Shown: positions 9,377-17,964 of the stretch, piece after piece
Layout of the letters: every line of letters begins with the position of its first letter
How positions within the stretch are numbered: the stretch's first letter is position 1
From: JAXLYE01 sp046351595
GTDB taxonomy: Bacteria; Myxococcota_A; Polyangia; Palsa-1104; JAEUJZ01
DNA: 64,000 bases
Direction of reading: 5' to 3'
Assembly (NCBI GenBank): GCA_046351595.1
Contig: JAXLYE010000006.1
Span: 62,001-126,000 of the forward strand
Position numbers and translations under genes: made by a program
Notes under the pieces: generated by a model
Database searches by the model: none
Seen by the model: the letters and a program-made list of their open reading frames with translations, nothing else
What the model was told of the DNA's origin: nothing

Positions 9377-10986
9377 GGGCCCTTGTGCTGCGAACCATCC
9401 GGACGGGCCTTGTGCTGGCGCTGTCCGCGTCCTGCTCGTCGTCCGGGACCAGCGACATGCCACCGACGGACGAGGCGGTGTGCGCCGCCGCCGACGTCGG
9501 ACCGCCGCTGCTGCGCCGGCTGACCAACCTCGAGCTGGAGAATACGCTCGGCGACCTGTTCCCCGGCATCAAGGCGAGCTGGCAGGGCGTCAAGCTCGGC
9601 GTCGACCCGGTCTCGACGACGGGCTTCGCCAACGACGCCGCGGTGCTGCAGGTCAGCCAGCAGACCGCGCAGGAGATCCTCGACACCGCCGAGGAGGTGG
9701 CGGGTTTGGTGACGCAGAGCGCGCAGCTCGCGCAGGTGCTGCCGTGCTCCACGAGCGGCGCGGATCGCACGTGCGCCGAGACGTTCATCACGAGCTACGG
9801 ACGCCGCCTGTTCCGCCGCCCGCTCAGCGCGACCGAGAAGGCGGACTACCTGTCCGTGTTCGACGGAGTCCTGGCCAAGTCGAACTTTGCGACGGGGATC
9901 AAGTGGACTCTGGTCGCGCTCATCCAGTCGCCCAGCGCGATCTATCGATCGGAATTGGGAGTCCCGGAGGGAGGCGCGCGCAAGCTCACTCCCTACGAGA
10001 TCGCGACCGAGCTCGCGTACAACTACTCGGGCACCACCCCGACGGCGGCGCTTCTGGACAAGGCCGAGCGCGGCGAGCTGTCCTCGCCCGCAGCGCTGCA
10101 GACCGAGGCCAAGGCGCTGCTCGAGAGCGCGCGCGGGCAGGCGGTGGTGCAGCAGCTGTTCCGCTACTGGTTCCGCTATGAGCGCGCGGCGAGCGTCACG
10201 CGCCCGGACCTGGCCAACTACTTCACGGTCCGCACGTCGCTGGTGCAGGAGACGCAGCGCTACCTGGATCAGGTGATGCTGAAGGATCGCGGCGGCATCA
10301 AGAGCCTGCTGACCGCGGACTATACGTTTGTCGATCAGACGCTGGCCACGCACTACGGCTTCGGCTCGGCGCCGTCGGGGTTCGTGCGGGTCAGCCGCCC
10401 GCCGCAGTGGGGCGTCGGGCTGCTGGCGCAGGGCTCGGTGCTGGCCGCCAACGCGCAGGCGCAGAACTCGTCGCCGACGCAGCGCGGGCTGCTGGTGTTC
10501 GAGAAGCTTCTGTGCAACCAGCGGCCGCACCCGCCGCCCAACATCCCGGCGCTGCCGCCGTCGATGACCGGCACGACGACGACGCGCGACCGCTACGAGA
10601 AGCAGCACGTCGCGGACAGCTGCCGGTTCTGCCACAAGCAGTTCGATCCGATCGGCTTCACGTTCGAGCACTTCGACGAGGTCGGGCGCTACCGCGCCAA
10701 CGAGAAGGGCCTGCCGATCGACGACAGCGGCCGCGTGATGACCGCCTCCGACGCGGTCCTGTTCGAGACGCAGGGGCTGGCGGGGCTGGCGCAGACCCTG
10801 GCCGCCCGCGACGACGTGCGCAGCTGCGCCGCCGACATGATGGCGATCTACACGTTCGGCTTCAGCGAGAACCAGCCGCGCTGCCTGATCCAGAAGATCC
10901 GGCCCGAGCTCGCCAGCAACGAGACCCCCTTCGTCGACTACCTCACGCAGCTCGCGACGGCCGCGCACATGACCACCCGAAGGTAG
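9373..10986 (+). CDS. DUF1592/DUF1588/DUF1585 lipoprotein
   Basis: A 537-residue predicted lipoprotein; the start at 9373 gives a lipobox signal (MRALVLRTIRTGLVLALSASC) and an ATGA overlap with the DUF1552 gene. Domains in order: DUF1587-like opening (LLRRLTNLELENTLGDLFPG), DUF1595/1592 (YGRRLFRRPLSATEKADYL, PYEIATELAYNYSGTTP, LLTADYTFVDQTLATHYG), DUF1588 (RGLLVFEKLLCNQRPHPPP) with a haem-type CRFCH motif (CxxCH) in SCRFCHKQFDPIGFTFEHFD, and DUF1585 at the end. The partner is the upstream DUF1552 protein. The CxxCH suggests one covalent haem c and hence an extracytoplasmic redox function, which is an inference. Confidence 0.9.
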   Translation: MRALVLRTIRTGLVLALSASCSSSGTSDMPPTDEAVCAAADVGPPLLRRLTNLELENTLGDLFPGIKASWQGVKLGVDPVSTTGFANDAAVLQVSQQTAQEILDTAEEVAGLVTQSAQLAQVLPCSTSGADRTCAETFITSYGRRLFRRPLSATEKADYLSVFDGVLAKSNFATGIKWTLVALIQSPSAIYRSELGVPEGGARKLTPYEIATELAYNYSGTTPTAALLDKAERGELSSPAALQTEAKALLESARGQAVVQQLFRYWFRYERAASVTRPDLANYFTVRTSLVQETQRYLDQVMLKDRGGIKSLLTADYTFVDQTLATHYGFGSAPSGFVRVSRPPQWGVGLLAQGSVLAANAQAQNSSPTQRGLLVFEKLLCNQRPHPPPNIPALPPSMTGTTTTRDRYEKQHVADSCRFCHKQFDPIGFTFEHFDEVGRYRANEKGLPIDDSGRVMTASDAVLFETQGLAGLAQTLAARDDVRSCAADMMAIYTFGFSENQPRCLIQKIRPELASNETPFVDYLTQLATAAHMTTRR

Positions 10987-11062
10987 CAGAAGCCTCGCCC
11001 GCAGCCGTCCCGCAGCCTCGATCCCTTCCCGAACCCGCGCCGCCCCCGGCCGATCGGGCGAG

Positions 11063-11086
11063 CGGCCGATCTTGTAAGATCGGCCG
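11063..11086. promoter_or_regulatory. 24-bp near-perfect palindrome touching a GTG start
   Basis: Arms of 11 bp (CGGCCGATCTT and its exact reverse complement) around a central GT. The right arm ends at the base before the GTG start of the gene at 11087, so it covers the place where a ribosome site should be. There is no T-tract. It may be an operator or an RNA hairpin that occludes translation. Confidence 0.5.
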
Positions 11087-12205
11087 GTGCGCCTCTTCCT
11101 GCTCTGCCTGGTCGTGGCCTGGACCCTGGGGCTGCGGGCGGGCTCGCCGGCACACGGACAGCAGGCGCTCGCGGTGGCGGTGTGGCAGCGGGACCGGGAC
11201 GACGGCGCGCTCAAGGATCGGATCGAGGGACAGACCGCGGACCTGCCGGTGGTGCTGCTGCCGCTGGTCCGCGACGGCGCTGGGCTGACAGCGCGCGAGC
11301 GGCTGGCCGCGGCCGGCGCGCTCCTTCAGGAGTCGGGCGCGCGGGCGCTGGTGTACTGGGAGCCGAGCCCGCTCGGCGGCCGGCGGCTGCGGGTCTTGAG
11401 CGGCGAGCGCGTCTTCAGCCGCGAGCTGGGCGGCGAGGGCGCGGACGAGCCGGTGCGCTCGGCGACCCTGGAGAGCGCCGCCGTGGTCGTCCGTGCCGTG
11501 CTGCGCACCCTGCTCGCGGGCGAGCAGACCGGCGTCAGCCTGAGCACGGCGCTCGTCGAGTCCGAGCCCGAGGCCGCCGCCGAGCCGAGCCCCGCCCCGG
11601 TCGCGCCCGCGCCGTCGCCGCCGCGCCGCCCCGGCCTGCTGCTGTCGCTCGGCTGGCAGGGGACGCTCGACGGCCAGAGCCCGCCCGGCCAGCACGCGCT
11701 GTCGCTGTCGCTGGGGATCGTGGCCTCGCGCCTCTTGATCCGGCTGTGGCTGCACGGCGGCATCCCGGCGGCTCTCGACGACGGGCTGACCCGCGTCGCG
11801 CTGTCGCGGCACGGCTTCGCGCTGGGGCTCTTGGGCGCGGCCGTGCGGCTCGATCGGCTGCGCCTCCTCGGCGGCGTGCTGGCCGGGCTGTGCGGCTACT
11901 ACCGCACAACCGAGTCGCTGAGCGCCGACTACGAGGCGACGCAGCCGAGCTTCACGCCGGCGCTGTGTGTCGCGCCGCAGCTCGGCCTGTGGCTGCGCCC
12001 GAGCCGCCGCGCGCCGCTGTACCTGGAGCTGTTTGCGGCGGCCGAGGTCGTGGTCGGACGGCCGCGCCTGGGCTACGCCGACGCCTCGGGCTTCGTGCCG
12101 CGGGGCGAGCTGTGGGCGGTGCAGCCCGCGCTCGGCCTGGCGCTTGTCTACCTGCGCGAGCGCCCGCCGGCCGCGACGACACCGGCGCCGCAGGCGGCGC
12201 GCTGA
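11087..12205 (+). CDS. Predicted outer-membrane beta-barrel protein, function unknown
   Basis: A 372-residue exported protein with signal peptide MRLFLLCLVVAWTLGLRAG (GTG start). Residues 25-155 form a small periplasmic alpha/beta domain; residues 163-190 are a Pro/Ala/Glu linker; residues 190-360 alternate short amphipathic strands rich in Leu and aromatic residues (LLLSLGWQGTL, LLIRLWLHGGI, LYLELFAAAEVVV, LGLALVYLRER), as expected for an outer-membrane beta-barrel. I do not recognise a named family. It lies 42 bp upstream of the ECF sigma gene on the same strand and could be part of that unit. No clear ribosome site is visible because the palindrome at 11063-11086 occupies the region. Confidence 0.7.
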   Translation: MRLFLLCLVVAWTLGLRAGSPAHGQQALAVAVWQRDRDDGALKDRIEGQTADLPVVLLPLVRDGAGLTARERLAAAGALLQESGARALVYWEPSPLGGRRLRVLSGERVFSRELGGEGADEPVRSATLESAAVVVRAVLRTLLAGEQTGVSLSTALVESEPEAAAEPSPAPVAPAPSPPRRPGLLLSLGWQGTLDGQSPPGQHALSLSLGIVASRLLIRLWLHGGIPAALDDGLTRVALSRHGFALGLLGAAVRLDRLRLLGGVLAGLCGYYRTTESLSADYEATQPSFTPALCVAPQLGLWLRPSRRAPLYLELFAAAEVVVGRPRLGYADASGFVPRGELWAVQPALGLALVYLRERPPAATTPAPQAAR

Positions 12206-12247
12206 CCCGATCCGGCCGCGGCCGCGCTCTATAGCAGGTAAAAGCCC

Positions 12248-12889
12248 GTGAAGAGGGAAGCTGCCACCGCCCGACGAATCGCCCCGGAGCCTGCGGCTGC
12301 CGTCGCTGCCGGCGTGACAGCCGGCGTGGCGGCCGGCGTGGAGATCGACCCGCGGGTCGCCGCCGCGCAGGCCGGCGATCGCAAGGCCGCCGCGGACCTG
12401 TTGGCGCAGCTTTTGCCGCGGCTGCGCAACCTGATCCGCTACCTCGTCCGCGGCGATCAGCACGTCGACGACATCGCGCAGGAGGCGCTGATCGCGATCC
12501 TGCGCGGGCTGCCGACCTACCGCGGCGACGGCAGCCTCGGCTCGTGGGCGGATCGCATCGTCGCCCGCACCGCGATCGGCTGGGTGCGGCGCCAGCGCAA
12601 GCTCCGCGAGCGCGAGCAGGAGTCGTTCGATCCGCAGGCGCTGCAGACCCGCAGCGAGCCGCCGGATGCCTACACGCTGCGGCGCCAGGCCGTGGCCCGC
12701 CTGGACGTGCTGCCCTATGACCAGCGGCACGCGCTGGTGCTGCACCACGTCGTCGGGCTCAGCGTGCCCGAGATCGCGGCGCAGCTCGAGGCGCCGCTCG
12801 AGACCATCCGGAGCCGGCTGCGGATCGCCCACAATAAGCTGCGTGAGCTTGCGGGCGGCGAGCCAGGCCCCAGCGAGGTGCAGTCGTGA
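12248..12889 (+). CDS. ECF-type RNA polymerase sigma factor
   Basis: A 213-residue sigma-70 family protein. After an Ala-rich N-terminal extension of about 35 residues comes region 2 (AQAGDRKAAADLLAQLLPRLRNLIRYL, with the DDIAQEALI core and SWADRIVARTAIGWVRRQR) and region 4 with the helix-turn-helix (LPYDQRHALVLHHVVGLSVPEIAAQL). The spacing without regions 1 and 3 makes it an extracytoplasmic-function sigma. GTG start behind AGCAGGT. The stop overlaps the next gene by 4 bp (GTGA), a typical sigma/anti-sigma arrangement. Targets unknown. Confidence 0.93.
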   Translation: MKREAATARRIAPEPAAAVAAGVTAGVAAGVEIDPRVAAAQAGDRKAAADLLAQLLPRLRNLIRYLVRGDQHVDDIAQEALIAILRGLPTYRGDGSLGSWADRIVARTAIGWVRRQRKLREREQESFDPQALQTRSEPPDAYTLRRQAVARLDVLPYDQRHALVLHHVVGLSVPEIAAQLEAPLETIRSRLRIAHNKLRELAGGEPGPSEVQS

Positions 12890-13686
12890 CACGACACGAA
12901 CAGCCAGCTCTGCGCGAGCTGCTCCCGCCGCTTGATGATCAGCCCGGGCCCGCCGAGCCGCTGTCGCCCGCGGTAAAGGGCGCGCTGATCGAAACCGCGC
13001 TCGCGAGCGTCAGCCCGCCGCCGGTGCTGTGGACGCGGCGGCTGTTCCTGCTCGGCGGCGCGGCGGCCGTGGTCACCGGCGCCGCGGCGTATCGCCAGCT
13101 CCATCGCGGGGCGCGCGCCCCGGTCGCTCCCGAGCCACGGTCCGCCCCGCCGGCCACGGCGCCGTCGCCCGCGGCTCCGTCGGTGGCTGCGCCCGAGCCG
13201 GCCGCCGCCCCGCCCGCCGCGGCGGCGAGCCTCGAGACAGCACCGGCGGCCGACGAGCGCGCGGCCGCGACCCGACGGCGGCCGAGCCCCCCGCGCGAGG
13301 CCGCAGACCTGCTGCACCAGGCCAACGAGCGCCGGCGCCAGCAGCGCTTCCCCGAGGCGCTGCGGCTGTACCAGCAGCTGCTCGATGCGCACCCGCGCAG
13401 CGACGAGGCCTACGTGGCGCGCGTGGCCGCCGGCAGCCTGCTTCTGGACCGGCTGCACAGCCCGCAGGCCGCGCTCAAGCAGTTCAAGCGCGCGCTGCGC
13501 GATCGCCCGACGGGGCCGCTCAGCGAGGAGGCGCGGCTCGGGCTCTGCGAGGTGCAGCGCGCGCTCAAGGACGTGCCGGCCGAGAAGGTCGCGCTGCGCG
13601 AGTTCCTGGCGCGGCACGGCGACTCGCCCGCCCGCTCGCGCATCGAGGCGCGCCTGGCCCGCCTCGAGGGGAGCGGCGCGCGATGA
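12886..13686 (+). CDS. Single-pass membrane protein with TPR-like domain; anti-sigma candidate
   Basis: A 266-residue protein: about 48 cytoplasmic residues, one membrane helix (RRLFLLGGAAAVVTGAAAY), a Pro/Ala linker of about 70 residues, and a C-terminal domain of TPR-like helical pairs (ADLLHQANERRRQQRFPEALRLYQQLL, then AALKQFKRALRDRP). Position and coupling to the ECF sigma gene (4-bp overlap on both sides) suggest that it holds the sigma factor at the membrane. The usual zinc-binding HxxxCxxC anti-sigma motif is absent, so this role is an inference from context. Confidence 0.75.
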   Translation: MTRHEQPALRELLPPLDDQPGPAEPLSPAVKGALIETALASVSPPPVLWTRRLFLLGGAAAVVTGAAAYRQLHRGARAPVAPEPRSAPPATAPSPAAPSVAAPEPAAAPPAAAASLETAPAADERAAATRRRPSPPREAADLLHQANERRRQQRFPEALRLYQQLLDAHPRSDEAYVARVAAGSLLLDRLHSPQAALKQFKRALRDRPTGPLSEEARLGLCEVQRALKDVPAEKVALREFLARHGDSPARSRIEARLARLEGSGAR

Positions 13687-14885
13687 CGCGGACCCGGCGC
13701 GGCGGCGTGACCCTGTCGATCGTCGCCGCGCTGCTTACGGCCTGCGCCTCCGACGACGTCGTCGCCGTCCGTCGCTGCGACGGCGGCCCGTGCGACAGCG
13801 GCGGCGACGGCGGCACCGACAGCGTATTCTGCCAGGGCTCGGGTCCGCGCATCAGCGGCGCCCAGGACTCGCGCATCTGCGGCGGCGCGCTGATCGCAAA
13901 CCTGTTGCCGGCGGCGCTGTGCACCTGCTCGGGCATAAGCGGCGGCGACCTGCTGACCGACTCGTTCGACAGCGCGCTCGGCCCGTATGCGCCGGGGCAG
14001 ACCGGCGGCGAGCTGCGCAGCCTCGGCCCGCTCGCCCCGCAGGGCAGCTGGGACGTCGGCGGCGCGCTGCGCACCAGCGATGCGACGGGCGTGCAGATCC
14101 TGTCCGGCAGCCTGCGGGTGCGCGGTCCGGCGCAGATCCAGGGCGCGCTGCGCGGCGAGACCGCCGTGTTCGAGCGCGACGCCGACGTCGGCGGCGGCAT
14201 CGGCCTGGTCAACCTCACCGTCGGCGGCACCCTGACCGCCCCGGACCCCGCCGCCATCGCGGTGAGCGGCCAGCGCAGCACGCCGAGCACGCGCACGGCC
14301 CCGGTCGTGGTGCCGCCGCCATGTCCCTGCGACCTCGATCCCTACGTCTCGGGGCCGATCCTGGCGCTGACCCAGACCAACGACGATACGCGCCTCGGGC
14401 TCACCAAAGATCAGCTCGAGGGCTTCGTCGGCGACCCGGTGCTCACGCTGCCGTGCGGCGGCTACTTCTTCCAGCGCGTCGCGGGCCTGGGCAGCCTCGA
14501 GCTGCGCATCCAGGGCCGGGTCGAGCTAGCGATCGCCGGCGGGCTCGATGTCGGCGGGCGGCTCACGATCAGCCTGGCGCCCGAGGCCGAGCTGGATCTG
14601 TACGTCCACGGCGACATCACCGTCGGGGGCGCGGTCGCGATCGGGGACAAGGCGGCGCCGCCGCGCCTGCGCCTGTTCCCCGGCGGCGTCGACACCATCC
14701 GCCTCGCTGGCGGCGGCTACGTCAGCGCCGCGGTGCTCGGCCGTCGCCGCGACCTCATCACCAGCGCGCCGCTGGATGTGTACGGAGCGATGATCGCCGA
14801 GAGCGCCAGCGTCAACGCCGCGCTGCGCCTGCACTACGATCCGCAGGTGCGCTCGCTGTCCGGGAGCTGCGGGCCGCCGCCCTGA
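13683..14885 (+). CDS. Beta-solenoid lipoprotein (DUF7305-like C-terminus)
   Basis: A 400-residue lipoprotein starting at 13683 (ATGA overlap with the previous stop), signal MTRTRRGGVTLSIVAALLTAC. After a Cys/Gly/Asp-rich stalk (RRCDGGPCDSGGDGGTD) come short repeated strands with regular Gly and Val/Leu (SLRVRGPAQIQGALRGETAV, IQGRVELAIAGGLDVGG, LDLYVHGDITVGGAVAIG), as in right-handed beta-solenoids. The end (GAMIAESASV, then LHYDP) resembles the conserved end of DUF7305-type solenoids. As third gene of the sigma/membrane-protein operon it is likely the surface component or output. Function unknown. Confidence 0.75.
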   Translation: MTRTRRGGVTLSIVAALLTACASDDVVAVRRCDGGPCDSGGDGGTDSVFCQGSGPRISGAQDSRICGGALIANLLPAALCTCSGISGGDLLTDSFDSALGPYAPGQTGGELRSLGPLAPQGSWDVGGALRTSDATGVQILSGSLRVRGPAQIQGALRGETAVFERDADVGGGIGLVNLTVGGTLTAPDPAAIAVSGQRSTPSTRTAPVVVPPPCPCDLDPYVSGPILALTQTNDDTRLGLTKDQLEGFVGDPVLTLPCGGYFFQRVAGLGSLELRIQGRVELAIAGGLDVGGRLTISLAPEAELDLYVHGDITVGGAVAIGDKAAPPRLRLFPGGVDTIRLAGGGYVSAAVLGRRRDLITSAPLDVYGAMIAESASVNAALRLHYDPQVRSLSGSCGPPP

Positions 14886-14913
14886 CTCGTGCGACGGGCG
14901 GGCCGGCGCGCGC

Positions 14914-17900
14914 TCAGGCGGCGCGGCGGCGGCGGAGCAGGGCGATGCCGAGGGGGAGCAGGAAGAGCAGGGCGCTGGTGCGGCCGGTGCCGCGGGTGCC
15001 GCCGGTGCGCTGGGCGAAGGAGCAGCCGCCCTGGGCGTCGTGAGCCGCCTCGACGGCGGGGACCGCGGCGGGGGTCGGGGCCGGCGCGGTGGTGAACGAG
15101 CGGACCTGGCCGAAGCGCGCGCCGCCCCGGTTGCTCGCCGACGCGCAGAAGTAGTACGTGGTGCCCGGGCGCAGGCCCGCGAGCGGCACCGCGTACGGGC
15201 GCGGACCCGGCTGCGACTCGGCGGCGGGAGCGGCGGCGGTCGCGAGCAGCAGCTCGCCCTGCGCCGGGACGCGGCTGCCGAAGGTGTCGTCGCAGGCGCC
15301 GGGGTCGCGCTCGCCGTAGCGGAACCAGCCCGTCGCGGCCGAGCCGCTGGGATCGACGGTGCCGCGCAGCGTGGCGCTGCCGCCGTCGAGGTCGGAGGCC
15401 TCGTCGGTGCGGACCTCGGGCGCGGCGGTGCCGGGGACGAACGACTCGACCGTGCCGAAGGTCGTGCCCAGCGCATTGCGGGCGATCACGCAGTAGTAGT
15501 AGGTCCGGCCCGGCAAAAGGCCCGTGATCGCGTCGGAGAAGGCGACGGGAGTGACGTCGGCGCCGAGCTCGTGGCCGTCGCTCGACGGAGCGCGGGTGCC
15601 GAAGCGATCGTCGCAGGCGCCGGGGTGGCGATCGCTGTAGCGGAACCAGGCGGTGGCGCGCTCGCCGTTGGGCACGACCGTGCCGTTGAGCGTGGCCGCG
15701 CCGCTGGCGACGTCGGTGGACACGGTGCTGGTCACGCTCGGGGCGGCGGGCCGGGTGGTCAGCGACAGCACCTTGCCCGTCCGCGTGCCGAGCGAGCTCG
15801 AGACGCCGGCGCAGAAGTAGTACGTCGTGGCCGGCGCGAGCTCGCTGACCGTCTGCGCCAGCGCCAGCGGACCGGCGGCGACGAGGGCGGGATCGGTGCT
15901 GACCTCGAGGCGCGCGCCGAAGCGGTCGCTGCACGTGCCGGGATCCGTCGTGCCGTAACGGAACCAGGCCGCGGGCGCGTCCCCGCCGAGCTGCGCCGTG
16001 GCGTTGAGCACCGCGGTGCGCGCGGCGACGTCGGAGGCCGCCTCGGTCGTGACCTGCAGCGCCGGCGCCTCGCGCCCATCACCGCTGGCCGGGCCGTCGC
16101 GGCGGGCGGTCGGCGTGCTCGGCGGCGTGGTGAACGACAGCACCGCGCCCAGCGTGGTGCCGACGGAGCTTGCGGCGATGGCGCAGAAGTAGTAGGTCGT
16201 GGCCGGGCTGAGGCCGGCGATCGGCTGCGCGAAGGGCACGCTGCTGGTGCCGCTGCCCAGGCTCGTGCCGCTGGTGGACGGGGCGCGCGTGCCGAAGGTG
16301 TCGTTGCACGTGCCGGGCGAGGTCGTGGCGTAGCGGAACCAGCCGGTGGTGCCGTTGCCGTTGGGATTGGACGAGGCGTTGAGCGTCGCCGTGGTCGCGG
16401 CGATCGGCGTCGCAGCAAGCGTCGTCACCGTCGGAGGCAGCGGCTGCGTGAAGGAGCGCAGGTTGCCGAACGCGGTGCCGGCGGGGTTCGCCGCGATGGC
16501 GCAGTAGTAGTACGTCTGGCCCGCGATCAGCCCGGTGACCGTGTTCGAGAATCCGACCGGGCTGTAGCCGCTGCCGAGCGGGCTGCCGCCGGGGTCGGGC
16601 ACGCGCGTGCCGAAGGCATCGTTGCACGTTCCGGGGTTGCTGGGCGCGATGCGGAACCAGCCGCTGGCCAGCGTACCGTTCGGGGTCGCGGCGCCGTTCA
16701 GGGTCGCGTTGCCGCCGGTCAGGTTGCTGGGGCTGGCGGTGGTGACCGACGGTACGCTGGGCGGCGTGGTGAACATCAGGACCGCGCCGGAGCCGGTGCC
16801 GTAGGGGTTGTTGGCCAGGGCGCAGTAGTAGTACGTGGTGCTCGGCAGCAGGCCGCTGAGGGCCTGCGCGAACGGGACGCTCGTGGTGCCGGCGCCGAGC
16901 GCGGTGCCGCCGGTCGACGGGATGCGGGTGCCGAAGGTGTCGTTGCACGTCCCGGGGTTGCTGCTCGCGTAGCGGAACCAGCCCGTGGCCGAGCCGCCGT
17001 TGGGGTTGCCGCTGCCGTTCAGGGTCGCGCTGGTCGAGGCCACCGGCGTCGCGGCGGCGGTCGTCACCGTCGGAGGCCCGGCGGTGGTGAACGAGCGCAC
17101 CGCGCCGAAGGCGGTGCCCTCGCTGCTCGACACAATGGCGCAGTAATAGTACGTGGTGTTGCCGGACAGACCGCTGATGCTCTGGGCATACGGAACGCTG
17201 GTCGTTCCCGCGCCCAGCGCCGTGCCGCTGGTCAGCGGCGCGCGGCTCCCGAAGGCGTCGTTGCACGTGCCGGGGTTGGTGGTGCTGTAGCGGAACCACC
17301 CCGTGGTCGCCGCCCGGTTGGGCGTTCCCGTTCCGTTGAGCACCGCGGAGGTGGCCGTGAAGCTGCTCGCCGCCTCCGTCGTCGCCGTCGGGGCAGAGGG
17401 CGTGGTGAAGCTGCGTACCGTTCCCACCGACAGCCCCAGCGCATTGGACGCCAGCGCGCAGTAGTAGTACGGGGTCGCCGGCGTCAGCCCTGCCACCGCC
17501 TGCGAGAAGCCAGCGTACGAGGTCCCCGCTCCCAGCGCGGAGCCGCCGACCTTGGTGCCGAAGGTGTCGTTGCACGTGCCGGGGCTGGCCGTGCCGTAGC
17601 GGAACCACCCCGTGGTCGCATCCCCGTTGGGGTTGGCCGAGCCCTGCAGCGTGGCCGCCGTTCCCGACGTCACCGACGCGCTTCCCGTGCTCACCGTGGG
17701 CGCCAGCGCCGGCGTGGTGAAGCTCTGCAGCTCTCCGTACGCCAAGCCGTACGGGTTCTGCGCGATGGCGCAGTAGTAGTACTTGGTGCCCGGCAGCAGG
17801 CCGCCGACGCTCTGCGCGTACGGAACCGCGCTGCTGCCCGAGCCCAGCGCCGTGCCGCTGCTCGACGGAGCGCGGACGCCGAAGGTGTCATTGCAGGCCG

Positions 17901-17964
17901 CCGGACTGCTGGTGCCGAAGGTGTCGTGGTGAACGAGCGCACCGCGCCGAAGGCGGTGTTGCAC
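14914..17964 (-). CDS. Giant fibronectin-III-like repeat protein, C-terminal part with MYXO-CTERM-like tail
   Basis: Downstream portion of what is probably one surface-protein gene running from 21038 to 14914. Real protein starts about residue 13 of this frame (around 17925); the first residues are out-of-frame noise. It contains eight complete modules plus one partial one, each about 100-105 residues, with the pattern WFRY, PGTCND, FG, then TYYYCA and SFTTP. Each module has two conserved cysteines (CND and YYYCA) that probably form a disulphide. The last modules are the most diverged. The end has a Cys in GGCSF, a hydrophobic segment (ALLFLLPLGIALL) and RRRR, a MYXO-CTERM-like surface-sorting tail. 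It converges on the solenoid lipoprotein gene with 28 bp between stops. Confidence 0.85.
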   Translation of the reverse strand: MQHRLRRGALVHHDTFGTSSPAACNDTFGVRAPSSSGTALGSGSSAVPYAQSVGGLLPGTKYYYCAIAQNPYGLAYGELQSFTTPALAPTVSTGSASVTSGTAATLQGSANPNGDATTGWFRYGTASPGTCNDTFGTKVGGSALGAGTSYAGFSQAVAGLTPATPYYYCALASNALGLSVGTVRSFTTPSAPTATTEAASSFTATSAVLNGTGTPNRAATTGWFRYSTTNPGTCNDAFGSRAPLTSGTALGAGTTSVPYAQSISGLSGNTTYYYCAIVSSSEGTAFGAVRSFTTAGPPTVTTAAATPVASTSATLNGSGNPNGGSATGWFRYASSNPGTCNDTFGTRIPSTGGTALGAGTTSVPFAQALSGLLPSTTYYYCALANNPYGTGSGAVLMFTTPPSVPSVTTASPSNLTGGNATLNGAATPNGTLASGWFRIAPSNPGTCNDAFGTRVPDPGGSPLGSGYSPVGFSNTVTGLIAGQTYYYCAIAANPAGTAFGNLRSFTQPLPPTVTTLAATPIAATTATLNASSNPNGNGTTGWFRYATTSPGTCNDTFGTRAPSTSGTSLGSGTSSVPFAQPIAGLSPATTYYFCAIAASSVGTTLGAVLSFTTPPSTPTARRDGPASGDGREAPALQVTTEAASDVAARTAVLNATAQLGGDAPAAWFRYGTTDPGTCSDRFGARLEVSTDPALVAAGPLALAQTVSELAPATTYYFCAGVSSSLGTRTGKVLSLTTRPAAPSVTSTVSTDVASGAATLNGTVVPNGERATAWFRYSDRHPGACDDRFGTRAPSSDGHELGADVTPVAFSDAITGLLPGRTYYYCVIARNALGTTFGTVESFVPGTAAPEVRTDEASDLDGGSATLRGTVDPSGSAATGWFRYGERDPGACDDTFGSRVPAQGELLLATAAAPAAESQPGPRPYAVPLAGLRPGTTYYFCASASNRGGARFGQVRSFTTAPAPTPAAVPAVEAAHDAQGGCSFAQRTGGTRGTGRTSALLFLLPLGIALLRRRRAA

